NCBI RefSeq assembly: GCF_003626695.1 | Contig: NZ_RBAH01000027.1 | Span: 61,515 to 125,514 of the forward strand | Length of the DNA: 64,000 nt | Reading direction: 5' to 3' | Source of the DNA: Paenibacillus ginsengarvi | GTDB lineage: Bacteria; Bacillota; Bacilli; Paenibacillales; NBRC-103111 | Shown: positions 1-8,631 of the stretch, one piece after another | Layout of the letters: each line of letters opens with the position of its first letter | How positions within the stretch are numbered: position 1 is the first letter of the stretch | Notes under the pieces: model-generated | Told to the model about the DNA's origin: nothing | The model's input: the letters and a program-made list of their open reading frames with translations, nothing else | The model's database searches: none | Made by a program: the position numbers and the translations under genes

Positions 1-2222
1 TCGCCCCGCGTCAGCTTCGCGATACCCGCCTGCGGCACGACAAGCGAGCGCGTCGACCGGGGAGCGGGCGCTGTCTGGAACGCCCAAGTATCGTTTATGG
101 GAACGTTTTTTCCGTCCGGATAGGCAAGCAGATCGGGCAGCTCCAGCATGCGGGCAAGCTGCGGAACGGCAGACCTGGAATCGAAGTTGTCGTAGCGCCG
201 GCCGTCACGCGGACTTACATACCCCGGCGGATCGCTCCATCCGTCCAGAGCGCGGATGGTCTGGATCAAGCCGCCGTACGTCTGCCGATGATACGAAAGC
301 GATATTTCTTTCCAGAAGCCGTCCGCGAGGTACGAGCTTTGTACGAAACGTATCATCCGTTCCACGGCCTCGTGCACGTACTGCGGCTCGCGAAGCGCCA
401 TGCCGAGCCGGATCAGGCCGATCCAGTTCGGGAATTCGATATTGTGCTGAAGCACCGGATAAGAAAGCACCGATTCGAGCGACGGACGCAGCATCCGTTC
501 CACGATGCGGGCCCGAACGTCTGCCCCTGCTTCGGCGCCGAGCAGCTCGAAGGCATTCGTCCGCTCCACTTCGAGAAAAGCATCGATCAGCGGCAGCAAA
601 CCGTGCAAATCCATCGAGCTCCAGCGATCCCACAACCCGCCGAAATACGGGTAAGGCGGCTCGGCATAACCCGGTATCGGATGCTGCACCCAAACCGAGT
701 CGTTAAAGCGAACCCAGCCCTCATACGCGATCGCGAAACGAAGCAGCAGACGCGCCGCGCCAAGCGGGTCGACGGAAGCGAGCTTGCAGGTTTCGGCGAC
801 GGCATATTTGCGCTGATGGTGCCATAGATGAGCCGACAAAAAGTAACGTCTGCCAAGCTCGTCCTCGTAATACGGGTAGTCGACCGGCTCCCCCTTCCGG
901 TTGCGAACGGTCAGCTTGTTCGATTCCGGATACCGGTCGTTCGGATAGGACATTCCGCCTTCGTCCACGGATACGATACTCCAGGGCGATTCCGGCGACC
1001 AAGTATAGTTAGCCGAACGAAAGCCGAGCAGCGGGCGATGCGGCACACCGGCGGCAAAAAAGCCGACTTGGTTAGGAACAAGCCGTTCCAGAAATCGCAC
1101 CTTCTCCGAGGGCGGGGCCGATGATACTTGCTTTTTTGATCCGCCAGAATCGCTTGGCAAAGCGGCTGCCGCTCCGGCCAAACGTTCTCCGGCGGCGATC
1201 AAGTCGAAGCGGTCGAAGCAAACGATGTCGAACCGCTTGCCATCCGCGCCTTCCCCGCCCGCGAGCAGCCGGAGCTGATACAACCCGTCCTCCAGCGGCT
1301 CGGGATGGCTGAAACAAAGCGACCATTCCCCGCTCGGTCCGACCGATACGCGCAGCGTTATCGACGTCCTACGGCCCGACGGGTCGATCCAGTGCATAAC
1401 GAGCCCCTGCGCCAGAGCGGCAGCCGATCTATCGTCAACATGAAGAATAAGTTTTTTTTCCGTGAAACTAGTATAAAGAAGCTTGATCGCCGAGGACAGG
1501 CGGCCTCCCGGAGACTTCCCGACGAACACCGTCCCTAGCCGGCCCTCATTTGCCACATACAAGTCGAGATGGAACACCCTTTGATCCAGCGAGCGGCGAA
1601 CGTCATCCATGCGGACCGTTCCCGTTCGGATCGGCACCCAGGAGGAGAGCGGAATCGCGCCCCCGGGACCGCCGTAACGGACGATCGCCAGCCCCCACTC
1701 CGCGCCGGTCCGTAGATCGGCGTCGTTAAAGGCGGTCAGCGGAATCGCCGCATCCGCTCGCCAGCTTCCGTCCTCTCCCTTCGCGACAACCGTACGAACG
1801 CCCGTTTCTTCTGTCAAAGTCACGATCGTTTGCCGCCGATCCTTCGGCTCCGCTCCCGTCCAATTGTTATAGCCGATTATCGTCGGATGCGAACCGGGCG
1901 ATACCTCAATCGGAACCGAATAAAACAAGTTCCCGTCGGCAGGCGTGGCAAGCAGAATGAATACGTTCTCCGCGTCCGGAGACGTTTCGTCCGCCCGTTC
2001 GCTAGCCAGCCCGATGTGAAGATACTCTCCGTCGCAGACCAGCCGCGCCCGTGTGTCCGGGCCGGCAGGACCGTTATAAAATGCGGTCACGAAGCCTTCA
2101 ATAGAACCGTCCCGCTGCCCAATACGATCCTGATCGTCGGCTGTTGGAGCAACCATGTCCATAACCGTCCACTTGTCTGTGTAGATCCGAACGGCGCCGT
2201 TATCCCCTTTAAGCGGATTCAT
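1..2222 (-). CDS. Heparinase II/III-like polysaccharide lyase, C-terminus cut by window edge
   Basis: I translated the minus strand from an ATG at 2222 (preceded by GGGGCGG) and found no stop down to base 1, so about 740 residues are present and the C-terminus lies outside the window. The first ~200 residues look like a beta-sandwich carbohydrate-binding region (family-9/DOMON-like, inferred). From about residue 480 onward there is an alpha-helical toroid-like region with NIEFPNWIGLIRLG and DGFWKEISLSYHRQ, resembling the N-terminal domain of heparinase II/III-type lyases. No signal peptide is visible, so it may act inside the cell on oligosaccharides. Two Gfo/Idh/MocA dehydrogenases lie immediately upstream in the same direction, suggesting a catabolic operon. 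Substrate unknown; the family call is moderate because the catalytic part may lie beyond the edge. Confidence 0.72.
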   Translation of the reverse strand, partial: MNPLKGDNGAVRIYTDKWTVMDMVAPTADDQDRIGQRDGSIEGFVTAFYNGPAGPDTRARLVCDGEYLHIGLASERADETSPDAENVFILLATPADGNLFYSVPIEVSPGSHPTIIGYNNWTGAEPKDRRQTIVTLTEETGVRTVVAKGEDGSWRADAAIPLTAFNDADLRTGAEWGLAIVRYGGPGGAIPLSSWVPIRTGTVRMDDVRRSLDQRVFHLDLYVANEGRLGTVFVGKSPGGRLSSAIKLLYTSFTEKKLILHVDDRSAAALAQGLVMHWIDPSGRRTSITLRVSVGPSGEWSLCFSHPEPLEDGLYQLRLLAGGEGADGKRFDIVCFDRFDLIAAGERLAGAAAALPSDSGGSKKQVSSAPPSEKVRFLERLVPNQVGFFAAGVPHRPLLGFRSANYTWSPESPWSIVSVDEGGMSYPNDRYPESNKLTVRNRKGEPVDYPYYEDELGRRYFLSAHLWHHQRKYAVAETCKLASVDPLGAARLLLRFAIAYEGWVRFNDSVWVQHPIPGYAEPPYPYFGGLWDRWSSMDLHGLLPLIDAFLEVERTNAFELLGAEAGADVRARIVERMLRPSLESVLSYPVLQHNIEFPNWIGLIRLGMALREPQYVHEAVERMIRFVQSSYLADGFWKEISLSYHRQTYGGLIQTIRALDGWSDPPGYVSPRDGRRYDNFDSRSAVPQLARMLELPDLLAYPDGKNVPINDTWAFQTAPAPRSTRSLVVPQAGIAKLTRG

Positions 2223-2245
2223 CCAAACCGCCCCTTTCCCGAACC

Positions 2246-3265
2246 TCACTGCGCTGCCACAGGGCTCAGCTTCACGATCCGCTCCTCGGCAGCCGATACA
2301 TAAGCGGCTTCCATCAGCTGCGTCAAAACGATTCCCTGCCGGACCGTAATAGCCGGGGCTTTATCGTAGAGACAATAGTCCGCCCATTGATCGACCGGCG
2401 ACGGCAATCCCGGCGGAAGCTTATCCGGCCGGAGCCACCCGGAATGGGCGCCCGAAGGCAGAAGCGAGCTGCGCAGCTCCACCTGGTTGCCGAGCAGCAG
2501 GCAGCCTTCCGTTCCATACAGTTCCACGAGCGCCGGGCAAAACCTGCTCGCGAAACCCGCTTCGATAACCGCCATCCCCCCGTCCGGGTAATTTAGCGTA
2601 ACGACGGCATTGTCCTCCACCTCGCGACCGGTCACGTAACCGAATCGGGCCGATACCGAATCCGGCATACCGAGCAGCTCATACGTCATGGCCATCGGAT
2701 GACAGCCCAGATCGATCAGCGCCCCGCCTCCGCATTCCGATTTGTCGAAAAAATGCGCGGGCAACCAGCCGTCAGGCGCCCCTTCCCTGGGAAGCGCGCC
2801 GTCATGGGCCAGCCTCATGCGGACGAAGGTAATCCGTCCGAGCAGCCCCTGATCGATGACCGATTTGGCGTAGATCGTCCTCGGATCGCCGAGCCGCGGC
2901 AGCGACACCGTGAGCTTGACGCCGTTTTGAATCGCGGCCTCGTCGATCCTTAGGGCATCGGCGGTCCGGAGCGCGAGCACTTTTTCCGTAAAAATATGCT
3001 TGCCTGCGTTCGCTGCCGCTACGATCACTTCCGGATGCATGCTGGATGGCGCATTCACAACAACCGCGTCAACGTCGGGGCGTGCAAGTACGTCCCGCAG
3101 CTCTTCGATAAACGGCACGCCGAATTGCTCGGCCATCTGCCTGCCGCGCTCTGGCACCTCGTCCCACACGGCAACGATGGCGCAGTCCGTTCTATCGCTC
3201 AGTTGTTTCGCGTATCCCCGCGCATGCACATGCCAAAAGCTGAGTATCGCAATCCGAAGTGTCAT
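2246..3265 (-). CDS. Gfo/Idh/MocA family NAD(P)-dependent oxidoreductase
   Basis: This 339-residue protein has the N-terminal Rossmann fold of the glucose-fructose oxidoreductase/inositol dehydrogenase family, followed by the conserved EKV (residues ~94-96, usually EKP) and the C-terminal alpha/beta domain. HVHARGYAKQL near residue 13 replaces the more usual GCG loop, so the nucleotide-binding loop is unusual. Its start overlaps the stop of the upstream family member by 4 bp, which implies translational coupling. The lyase-like gene follows 23 bp downstream. Members oxidise or epimerise sugars, uronates or inositols; the substrate cannot be read from sequence. Confidence 0.85.
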   Translation of the reverse strand: MTLRIAILSFWHVHARGYAKQLSDRTDCAIVAVWDEVPERGRQMAEQFGVPFIEELRDVLARPDVDAVVVNAPSSMHPEVIVAAANAGKHIFTEKVLALRTADALRIDEAAIQNGVKLTVSLPRLGDPRTIYAKSVIDQGLLGRITFVRMRLAHDGALPREGAPDGWLPAHFFDKSECGGGALIDLGCHPMAMTYELLGMPDSVSARFGYVTGREVEDNAVVTLNYPDGGMAVIEAGFASRFCPALVELYGTEGCLLLGNQVELRSSLLPSGAHSGWLRPDKLPPGLPSPVDQWADYCLYDKAPAITVRQGIVLTQLMEAAYVSAAEERIVKLSPVAAQ

Positions 3266-4269
3266 GATACGCGCCCTCCCGCCACATCCGGCTGTTTGGC
3301 CGGCACAACCTCATACCCGGCCGCGGCATAGATCGTTTCCGTAAAAGTGACGACTTTCAAGGCATACTCGGCCGGAACCAGCACCTCATGCTTGCCGCGT
3401 ATCGCGTCGATGAAGCTGCGGTCCGGATCGGTTACGGCTTCGGGCAGCTTCGGCTCCACAGGCTCTTGACCGTTCAACTGCAGCGTAATGCGGCCGTTAT
3501 CGTAAAAAATGGCGCCGGCTTCGCCGATAAAAGCGTACGTTTCCTTCAGCTTGGCGAGCGGAACCAGCCCGACAATGTTCATGCTGCCGATCGCCCCTTC
3601 CGCAAAGCGGATCGAAGTGAACGTATCGACCTCCACCGGCGAGCCGTGGCATTCAAGCTGGACGGCTACGTGCTGCGGCGTCAGTCCGGTCGTCCACAGC
3701 AGGACGTCGATAATGTGGCTGCCGGAATCCATCAGCATGCCGCCGCCGGACAGCTCGGGCATTTGCCGCCAAGTCCCCTTCTGCGCGTCCTTCCAGTCTT
3801 GCAGCAGCGTCGCCGTGACCGACGTAAGCTTGCCGATAACCCCGTCCGCTATGGCTGAGCGAATATACAGGAACGGCGGCAAAAAATGCCGTTGAAACGA
3901 TACTTGCAGCTTTTTTCCGCTACGTTCCGCAGCGCTCATCAACCGCTTCGCTTCCTCCGAGGAACACGTCATCGGCTTCTCGATCAAGACGTGCTTGCCG
4001 GCCATCAGCGCCTCCTCCGCATGACGGGCGTGCAGCGTATGCGGCGAGCAGATGATAACAGCATCCATAGTATCGCTTGCCAGCATATCCGTATGACTGT
4101 CGAACTCGGCAGCCTGCTCGAGCCCGAATTTTTGCTTCAGCAGTTGTCTGCCCCGTTCCCCCGGGTCTGCGAGCGCTACAATCTCTACGCCTTCCAGTTG
4201 CGACATTCGGAGTGCATGGCTGTGGGCGATATTGCCGCAGCCGATAAATCCGATTCGAATCGTGTCCAT
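3262..4269 (-). CDS. Gfo/Idh/MocA family NAD(P)-dependent oxidoreductase
   Basis: This is a 335-residue dehydrogenase with a classical dinucleotide loop (IGFIGCGNIAHSH, residues ~5-17) and the family EKP motif (HVLIEKPMTCSS). I start it at the ATG at 4269, preceded by GGGAGGAACGAGC, rather than at a more upstream in-frame codon that would add 28 residues unlike the family. It is the first gene of a probable three-gene operon and has a good promoter 30-65 bp upstream. It overlaps the next gene by 4 bp. It probably acts on a sugar or uronate released by the lyase-like protein; this is inferred from context only. Confidence 0.88.
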   Translation of the reverse strand: MDTIRIGFIGCGNIAHSHALRMSQLEGVEIVALADPGERGRQLLKQKFGLEQAAEFDSHTDMLASDTMDAVIICSPHTLHARHAEEALMAGKHVLIEKPMTCSSEEAKRLMSAAERSGKKLQVSFQRHFLPPFLYIRSAIADGVIGKLTSVTATLLQDWKDAQKGTWRQMPELSGGGMLMDSGSHIIDVLLWTTGLTPQHVAVQLECHGSPVEVDTFTSIRFAEGAIGSMNIVGLVPLAKLKETYAFIGEAGAIFYDNGRITLQLNGQEPVEPKLPEAVTDPDRSFIDAIRGKHEVLVPAEYALKVVTFTETIYAAAGYEVVPAKQPDVAGGRVS

Positions 4270-4305
4270 GCTCGTTCCTCCCCGCTTTTGTTCGTAACGA
4301 TGCTC

Positions 4306-4334
4306 ATTATACGAAGCACTCCCGGAGCGGACAA
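4306..4334 (-). promoter_or_regulatory. SigA-type promoter of the Gfo/Idh-lyase operon
   Basis: On the minus strand, TTGTCC (4329-4334) and TATAAT (4306-4311) are separated by 17 bp. The expected start is near 4299, about 30 nt before the ATG at 4269. Confidence 0.65.
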
Positions 4335-4600
4335 TGCAATCCGATGCTCTCAAGATGTACTCTCATTACCTGTACAGACAACAGCCTGAAGTTTTCCCGG
4401 CAACGTCACGAAAGTGCTATATCGGCTTACTCGGATGCAGCCGGACAAAGCTTCATTTGCCCCGCCGAACGATAAACTTCTCATGCGAAGCTTTATAGAA
4501 GCCGCCCCAATCGTATATGATGGTAGCATGACGCAGCCATACATTCGCCCGCCAGGCATTATGGCGGCCATGTCCCGCCAAAGTAGGAGGATCAGACCGG
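4335..4600. other. Divergent intergenic region between the sugar dehydrogenase operon and the LysR gene
   Basis: Besides the promoter for the minus-strand operon, I see only a Shine-Dalgarno (AGGAGG near 4584) for the LysR gene. An imperfect AAGCTT repeat pair lies around 4447-4495. No small gene or RNA structure is convincing. LysR regulators often bind such divergent regions, but the neighbouring operon starts about 330 bp away and I could not pick out a clear T-N11-A box. Confidence 0.4.
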
Positions 4601-5500
4601 ATGGAATTCAGGCAATTGCAATACGCGATCCAGATCGCCGCCGAGAAAAACTTCTCGCGCGCCGCCGAGAAGCTGCATATCGCCCAGCCCTCGCTCAGCC
4701 AGCAGCTGTCCAAGCTGGAGAAGGAGCTTGGCGTCCTGCTCTTTTACCGCAATACCAATTCCGTGGAGCTGACGCACGCCGGCAGCCTGTTCGTCGAGAA
4801 GGCGCAGCACATTATCGATAAGATCGGGGAAATCCGTCAGGAGATGGACGATATTTCCCAGCTTCGCAAAGGCAGGCTGATCATCGGCAGCATGCCGATC
4901 ACCGGCGCTCATATGCTGCCGGCGGTGCTTCCCGTGTTTCGCGAGCGGTACCCTGAGATTGAAATCGTGCTCGTCGAAGAGACGTCGGCAATCCTGACGC
5001 AGTTAACGGCCGAAGGACGCACCGATTTGAGCGTGCTGTCGCTGCCCCAGCAGGAGCAGGCGCTCGAATACGATGTGCTGATGGAGGAGGAAATTCGTCT
5101 GGCTGTACCCCCTCATCATCCGGTCGCGCAAACGGCCGCTGAGCAGGGAACGGTAGATTTGGCCCTCTTTAAGGACGAGCCTTTTATCGTGCTGAAGAAA
5201 GGGCAAGGCTTGCGGCAGACGGCGATCGATTTTTGTCTGGACGCCGGCTTCTCCCCCCGCATCGTGTTCGAAAGCAGCAATATCGAAACGGTTCAATCTC
5301 TGGTCGCCGCCGGAATGGGGGTCGCTTTCGTGCCTTCCATGGTCGAAAGAGGCAAATGGAGCGAGCATTCGCCGGCGTATTTATCGATCCGCAGCAGACC
5401 GACGCGGACGATCGTTATCGCCAGACGAAAAGGACGTTATGTCTCGAAAGCCGCGGAAGCGTTCATCGCGACGACGCTGGAGCTTTTGGGCCAAAAGTAA
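4601..5500 (+). CDS. LysR family transcriptional regulator
   Basis: This 299-residue protein has the usual LysR layout: an N-terminal winged helix-turn-helix (residues ~1-60, with NFSRAAEKLHIAQPSLSQQL) and a type-2 periplasmic-binding-like effector domain (residues ~90-295). AGGAGG lies about 10 nt before the ATG. It resembles the CynR/CcpC/YwfK subgroup in its effector-domain opening (GRLIIGSMPITGAHMLP), but the effector cannot be assigned. The MBL-fold hydrolase follows 18 bp downstream in the same direction and is probably cotranscribed. The regulator may control that gene, itself, or the divergent sugar operon. Confidence 0.92.
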   Translation: MEFRQLQYAIQIAAEKNFSRAAEKLHIAQPSLSQQLSKLEKELGVLLFYRNTNSVELTHAGSLFVEKAQHIIDKIGEIRQEMDDISQLRKGRLIIGSMPITGAHMLPAVLPVFRERYPEIEIVLVEETSAILTQLTAEGRTDLSVLSLPQQEQALEYDVLMEEEIRLAVPPHHPVAQTAAEQGTVDLALFKDEPFIVLKKGQGLRQTAIDFCLDAGFSPRIVFESSNIETVQSLVAAGMGVAFVPSMVERGKWSEHSPAYLSIRSRPTRTIVIARRKGRYVSKAAEAFIATTLELLGQK

Positions 5501-5518
5501 AGGAGTGTAACTCGGACA

Positions 5519-6292
5519 GTGGATCGGTTGACATTTTTGGGTACGGGGGACTCGATGGGGGTTCCAAGAATGTATTGCGAGTGCGGCGTATGCGCGGAAG
5601 CTCGCGTGACAGAGCGCAATCGGCGGTTTCGTTCGGCCGCCATGCTGCATACGAACGCCGGCAGCCTCTTGCTCGACTGCGGACCGGACTGGGTCGCCCA
5701 GATGGAGCTGCTCGGGGAGCGGCGGTTGGAGCGCGCCTTGATTACGCATCCGCATCACGATCATATCGCCGGCTTGCCGGAATGGTTCGACGCCTGCCGC
5801 TGGACGGAGCGAACCGGTACGGTTTACGCGCCCGGCATCGTTTTCGAAACGATTCGCAGACAATATCCGTGGCTGGAACGCCGCTTGGCCTACATCCCGA
5901 ACGACGAGGGCATCGAATTCGGGGGATGGCGCATCACGCCGTGGGAAGTATGCCACGGCCGGAACGGCACCTCGTTCGCCTATAGGTTCGAGAAGGGCGA
6001 GTACCGCTGGGCGTACTGCTCCGATTCGATCAGGCTGACGGAGCAACAAAAAAAGCCGTTGCACGGCTTGAACATGCTGGTGCTCGGCACGAATTATTAC
6101 AAGGAGGAAGCAGCTCCGGAAACGCGCTCCGTCTACGATATGACGGAAGCCGCCCAACTGCTCCTGGAAGTTCAGCCGAAGCTTACCTACTTCACGCATA
6201 TGTCTCATAGGGTCGATATCGATGCCGGATACCCTCTTCCCGTAGGCGTCGCGCTTGCTTATCACGGATTAAGCGTTCCTCTCGGCCGGTGA
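5519..6292 (+). CDS. MBL-fold metallo-hydrolase, PhnP-like
   Basis: The 257-residue product begins at a GTG with AAAGGAG 12 nt upstream. It opens with TFLGTGDSMGVPR, then a CxCxxC element (residues 20-25) and the metallo-beta-lactamase signature HPHHDH (residues 77-82). A further His in CHGRNG and the C-terminal THMSHR complete the typical metal ligands. The N-terminal cysteine cluster plus the GTG(S/D)xGVP opening resembles PhnP (cyclic phosphodiesterase) rather than RNase Z. PhnP acts on cyclic ribose phosphates in the phosphonate pathway, but no phn genes are nearby, so the substrate is uncertain. It is cotranscribed with the LysR gene. Confidence 0.85.
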   Translation: MDRLTFLGTGDSMGVPRMYCECGVCAEARVTERNRRFRSAAMLHTNAGSLLLDCGPDWVAQMELLGERRLERALITHPHHDHIAGLPEWFDACRWTERTGTVYAPGIVFETIRRQYPWLERRLAYIPNDEGIEFGGWRITPWEVCHGRNGTSFAYRFEKGEYRWAYCSDSIRLTEQQKKPLHGLNMLVLGTNYYKEEAAPETRSVYDMTEAAQLLLEVQPKLTYFTHMSHRVDIDAGYPLPVGVALAYHGLSVPLGR

Positions 6293-6389
6293 CGCGGCTA
6301 CAGACAAAAGGGCTGCAACGTTTTACGTTCAACATGCTCCGGGCCGAACCGGGCATTCCGCGCCCGGCGTAAGCCGGATGATCCGTTTA

Positions 6390-6821
6390 TTAACCCTCGG
6401 TGCCGCTTCTGCGTTCCAGGCGATACCGGTGCACGATGTTTCTCCAGGCGAGGTCGTGGCGCTCCAGCGACTTGACAAGCAGTTCGGCGGTCGCCAGATT
6501 GGTCGCAACGGGCACGCATTGCACGTCGCACAAGCGCAGCAGTGCGGATACATCGGGCTCGTGGGCAAGCGCGACAAGCGGATCGCGCAGGAAAATGACC
6601 GCGTCGATCTCATTTTGCGCCACGAGAGCGCCGATCTGCTGATCGCCTCCGAGCGGACCCGATCGCAAACGAACAACGCCAAGTTGCGTTTCCTCGGCAA
6701 TTTTGTAGCCGGTAGCTCCCGTTGCGAATAACGTATGCTGCGAGAAGACGTCCCTATAGGCGATCACCAAATTCACCAGTTCTTCTTTCTTCACGTCATG
6801 AGCAATTAAGGCGATGTTCAT
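6390..6821 (-). CDS. mgsA: Methylglyoxal synthase, first copy
   Basis: This 143-residue protein converts dihydroxyacetone phosphate to methylglyoxal plus phosphate, a bypass of lower glycolysis. Key family features are present: IALIAHDVKKEE at the N-terminus, the GPLGGDQQIG phosphate/catalytic loop containing the essential Asp, and HEPDVSALLRL with the catalytic His and Asp. It sits alone between a convergent hydrolase and an unrelated operon, away from the dapB-bshB1 location where this gene normally lies. A second, orthologous-looking copy is in that normal location at 42945-43361. The C-terminal tail (RRSGTEG) differs from the second copy. Confidence 0.93.
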   Translation of the reverse strand: MNIALIAHDVKKEELVNLVIAYRDVFSQHTLFATGATGYKIAEETQLGVVRLRSGPLGGDQQIGALVAQNEIDAVIFLRDPLVALAHEPDVSALLRLCDVQCVPVATNLATAELLVKSLERHDLAWRNIVHRYRLERRSGTEG

Positions 6822-6851
6822 CCTAACCCACTCCTTTATATTTTGTTAGAA

Positions 6852-6880
6852 ATTATAACATCAACTTGTTCATGATTGAA
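6852..6880 (-). promoter_or_regulatory. SigA-type promoter of the first mgsA copy
   Basis: Minus-strand TTCAAT (6875-6880) and a perfect TATAAT (6852-6857) are spaced 17 bp apart. The ATG at 6821 follows an AAAGGAGTGGG ribosome-binding site. Confidence 0.6.
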
Positions 6881-7032
6881 TCTTACACCAAATAACAAAC
6901 CGATACAATAGTTTATGTTATGTTATATGACATTAAAAAGAAAAATATTTTTAATATTCACATATACGTCACATTAAGTGACACAAAGAAACTGACCTTC
7001 CGAAGGAGATCAGTCTCTTCCTTTGTTAAAGT

Positions 7033-7791
7033 TTATTTTGACAGTCGTTTAACGTTTTCGGCGAAAATGCTCCGCTTCGTTTCCTCCGCCACGTCCACCA
7101 TGTCGACAATCGCAAACGAGCTTTTCAAACAGTACAGCGGGTGCTGCGAGCCGTACAAGATTTTGTTTGCGGGAATCAGCTTCAGCAGCTCTTCCAGCAC
7201 AAACACCTTGTCCTTAAGCCCGCATGTGTCGACAAACAGCCGCGGAAGCTTGTTCAATTCCGCCTTCATCTCGGCAATCTCGTTGAAACGGATGTTCAGC
7301 ACAACGATGTCCAGGTCCGGCTCGCTGTTTACAAAGGCGCGCAGCGCTTCGACGGACAGCGGCTGCGGCTTCATCAAGTAATCGAGACGTTCGTCCTCCA
7401 TTCGTTTCGTCACGAACAGCGGCAGCACGTTCCGCTTCAGCTCCTCGCACAGCCGCACGACCGGTTCCCCGTTCAGGTCGTATTCGTGATACGTCGGATA
7501 GATGCGTACGCCGCGAATGTCGAACCGTCTCAGCCCCTCTTCGATGTCGCGCTGCCATCCCGGCAATGTCGGATTCACTGTCAGGACGTGTTTATATTCC
7601 GTACCGCCTATGAGCTCGTGCAGCTCCTCGTCGCCCTCGAAAGGATCGTTGTAAAAAATGCTGTTCAGCGAAGCCACATAACCTCCGGTTATGCCGTTGT
7701 CGCGATGCACGCCGCGGAGGTGCTCCAGCGTGTTTTTGCGTATTTTCCGAAACGGCCAGTGGCCCAGCAGAGCATTTACATCGGTAACCAT
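7033..7791 (-). CDS. Amidohydrolase-fold protein with degenerate N-terminal metal motif
   Basis: The 252-residue product resembles amidohydrolase-2 (COG2159-type) TIM barrels in its strand pattern and in its late GSQHPLYC segment, where family members have GSDxP. The usual N-terminal HxH metal ligands are absent: the corresponding segment reads TDVNALLGHWPFRK, with Asn and a WPFR element. GGAGG lies just before the ATG. It is the last gene of a three-gene string with a second amidohydrolase and a class III aminotransferase. An imperfect hairpin (6981-7027) follows the stop and may be a terminator. Function unknown; it may be a divergent hydrolase, decarboxylase or lactonase. Confidence 0.7.
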   Translation of the reverse strand: MVTDVNALLGHWPFRKIRKNTLEHLRGVHRDNGITGGYVASLNSIFYNDPFEGDEELHELIGGTEYKHVLTVNPTLPGWQRDIEEGLRRFDIRGVRIYPTYHEYDLNGEPVVRLCEELKRNVLPLFVTKRMEDERLDYLMKPQPLSVEALRAFVNSEPDLDIVVLNIRFNEIAEMKAELNKLPRLFVDTCGLKDKVFVLEELLKLIPANKILYGSQHPLYCLKSSFAIVDMVDVAEETKRSIFAENVKRLSK

Positions 7792-7838
7792 CGTTCGTCC
7801 TCCCCCGCAAAATTCGCCCGTTTACGTAAGTCAGGCGT

Positions 7839-8588
7839 TCAGGCAAGCCTGAAGCTTCGATCGAACAGCTCCAGTGCGTTCCGGTACATAATACGGTCCT
7901 TCTGCTCTTGCGTCAAATCCGCCTCTAGAACCTGCCCGTAGTTCACCAAATACGTAATCGGCATATCCGAGCCGTACACGATCCGGTCCGCACCCACCCG
8001 CTCTACGGCATAGTCCAGATCGTCGCGGCGAAACGGGCTGCCTGAAAAATCGTGCCATACGTTGCGGTATCCGCGCACCGCCTTGATGCCGTGATAGCAA
8101 TTGCCGCCGAAATGCGCCATCAGCAGCTTCGCCTGCGGGTATCGCTCCGCCAGATTGGCGACGTGAACGCCGGTCGTTTCGTACGCGAGCTGACCGACCG
8201 TTTTGTAGAACGAGTGGATCAGGATCGGGATGCCCGCCTCGATGCAGATCTCGACGAGCGGATATACGCGCGGGTCGTCGCAATATGTAGCCACCCACAG
8301 CTTCATGCCGCTCATTCCATATTGCTCGATGCCATGCCTAAGCACCTGCTCCGCATTCGCATGAGCGGGATTCACATAACAATACCCTTCGACGAGTTCC
8401 GGCTGCTCCCGCATGAAGCGGTATACGTCCCGATTGAGAGCGGCTACCTCCTCTTCGCCCGGGTAATGGGATTTCAGCCCCGACACGTGCAGCTTCGATA
8501 TGCCGAACAGCTCGCACGCGCGCAGAAGCTCGCTCACGCTTTCGTCGTACCGGTCTCCCCATATATGAGTGTGCGCATCAATAATCAT
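7839..8588 (-). CDS. Amidohydrolase family protein (COG2159-like TIM barrel)
   Basis: This 249-residue protein has the canonical opening IIDAHTHIWGD with the HxH metal ligands (residues 5-7). A central HS (ILIHSFYK), a second His-rich strand (LLMAHFGGNCYHG) and a final YGSDMP with the metal-binding Asp are also present. These are the ligands expected of an amidohydrolase-2 enzyme, a superfamily of hydrolases, decarboxylases and lactonases. An AGGAGGCGG site precedes the ATG. It lies 43 bp downstream of the aminotransferase and 47 bp upstream of the degenerate paralogue, so the three are probably one transcript. The substrate is unknown. Confidence 0.82.
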   Translation of the reverse strand: MIIDAHTHIWGDRYDESVSELLRACELFGISKLHVSGLKSHYPGEEEVAALNRDVYRFMREQPELVEGYCYVNPAHANAEQVLRHGIEQYGMSGMKLWVATYCDDPRVYPLVEICIEAGIPILIHSFYKTVGQLAYETTGVHVANLAERYPQAKLLMAHFGGNCYHGIKAVRGYRNVWHDFSGSPFRRDDLDYAVERVGADRIVYGSDMPITYLVNYGQVLEADLTQEQKDRIMYRNALELFDRSFRLA

Positions 8589-8631
8589 CCGGCTCCGCCT
8601 CCTCTCCGCTTGTCTTTCCGCCGATTACGCC

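Noticed and set aside
5233..6265. Long overlapping open frames on both strands across the LysR-MBL junction (for example 5381-6265 minus, 294 codons).
   Set aside because: They are shadows of the LysR and MBL genes, which carry full family motifs and ribosome-binding sites; the shadows show no motif and are rich in Arg and Gly from high GC.
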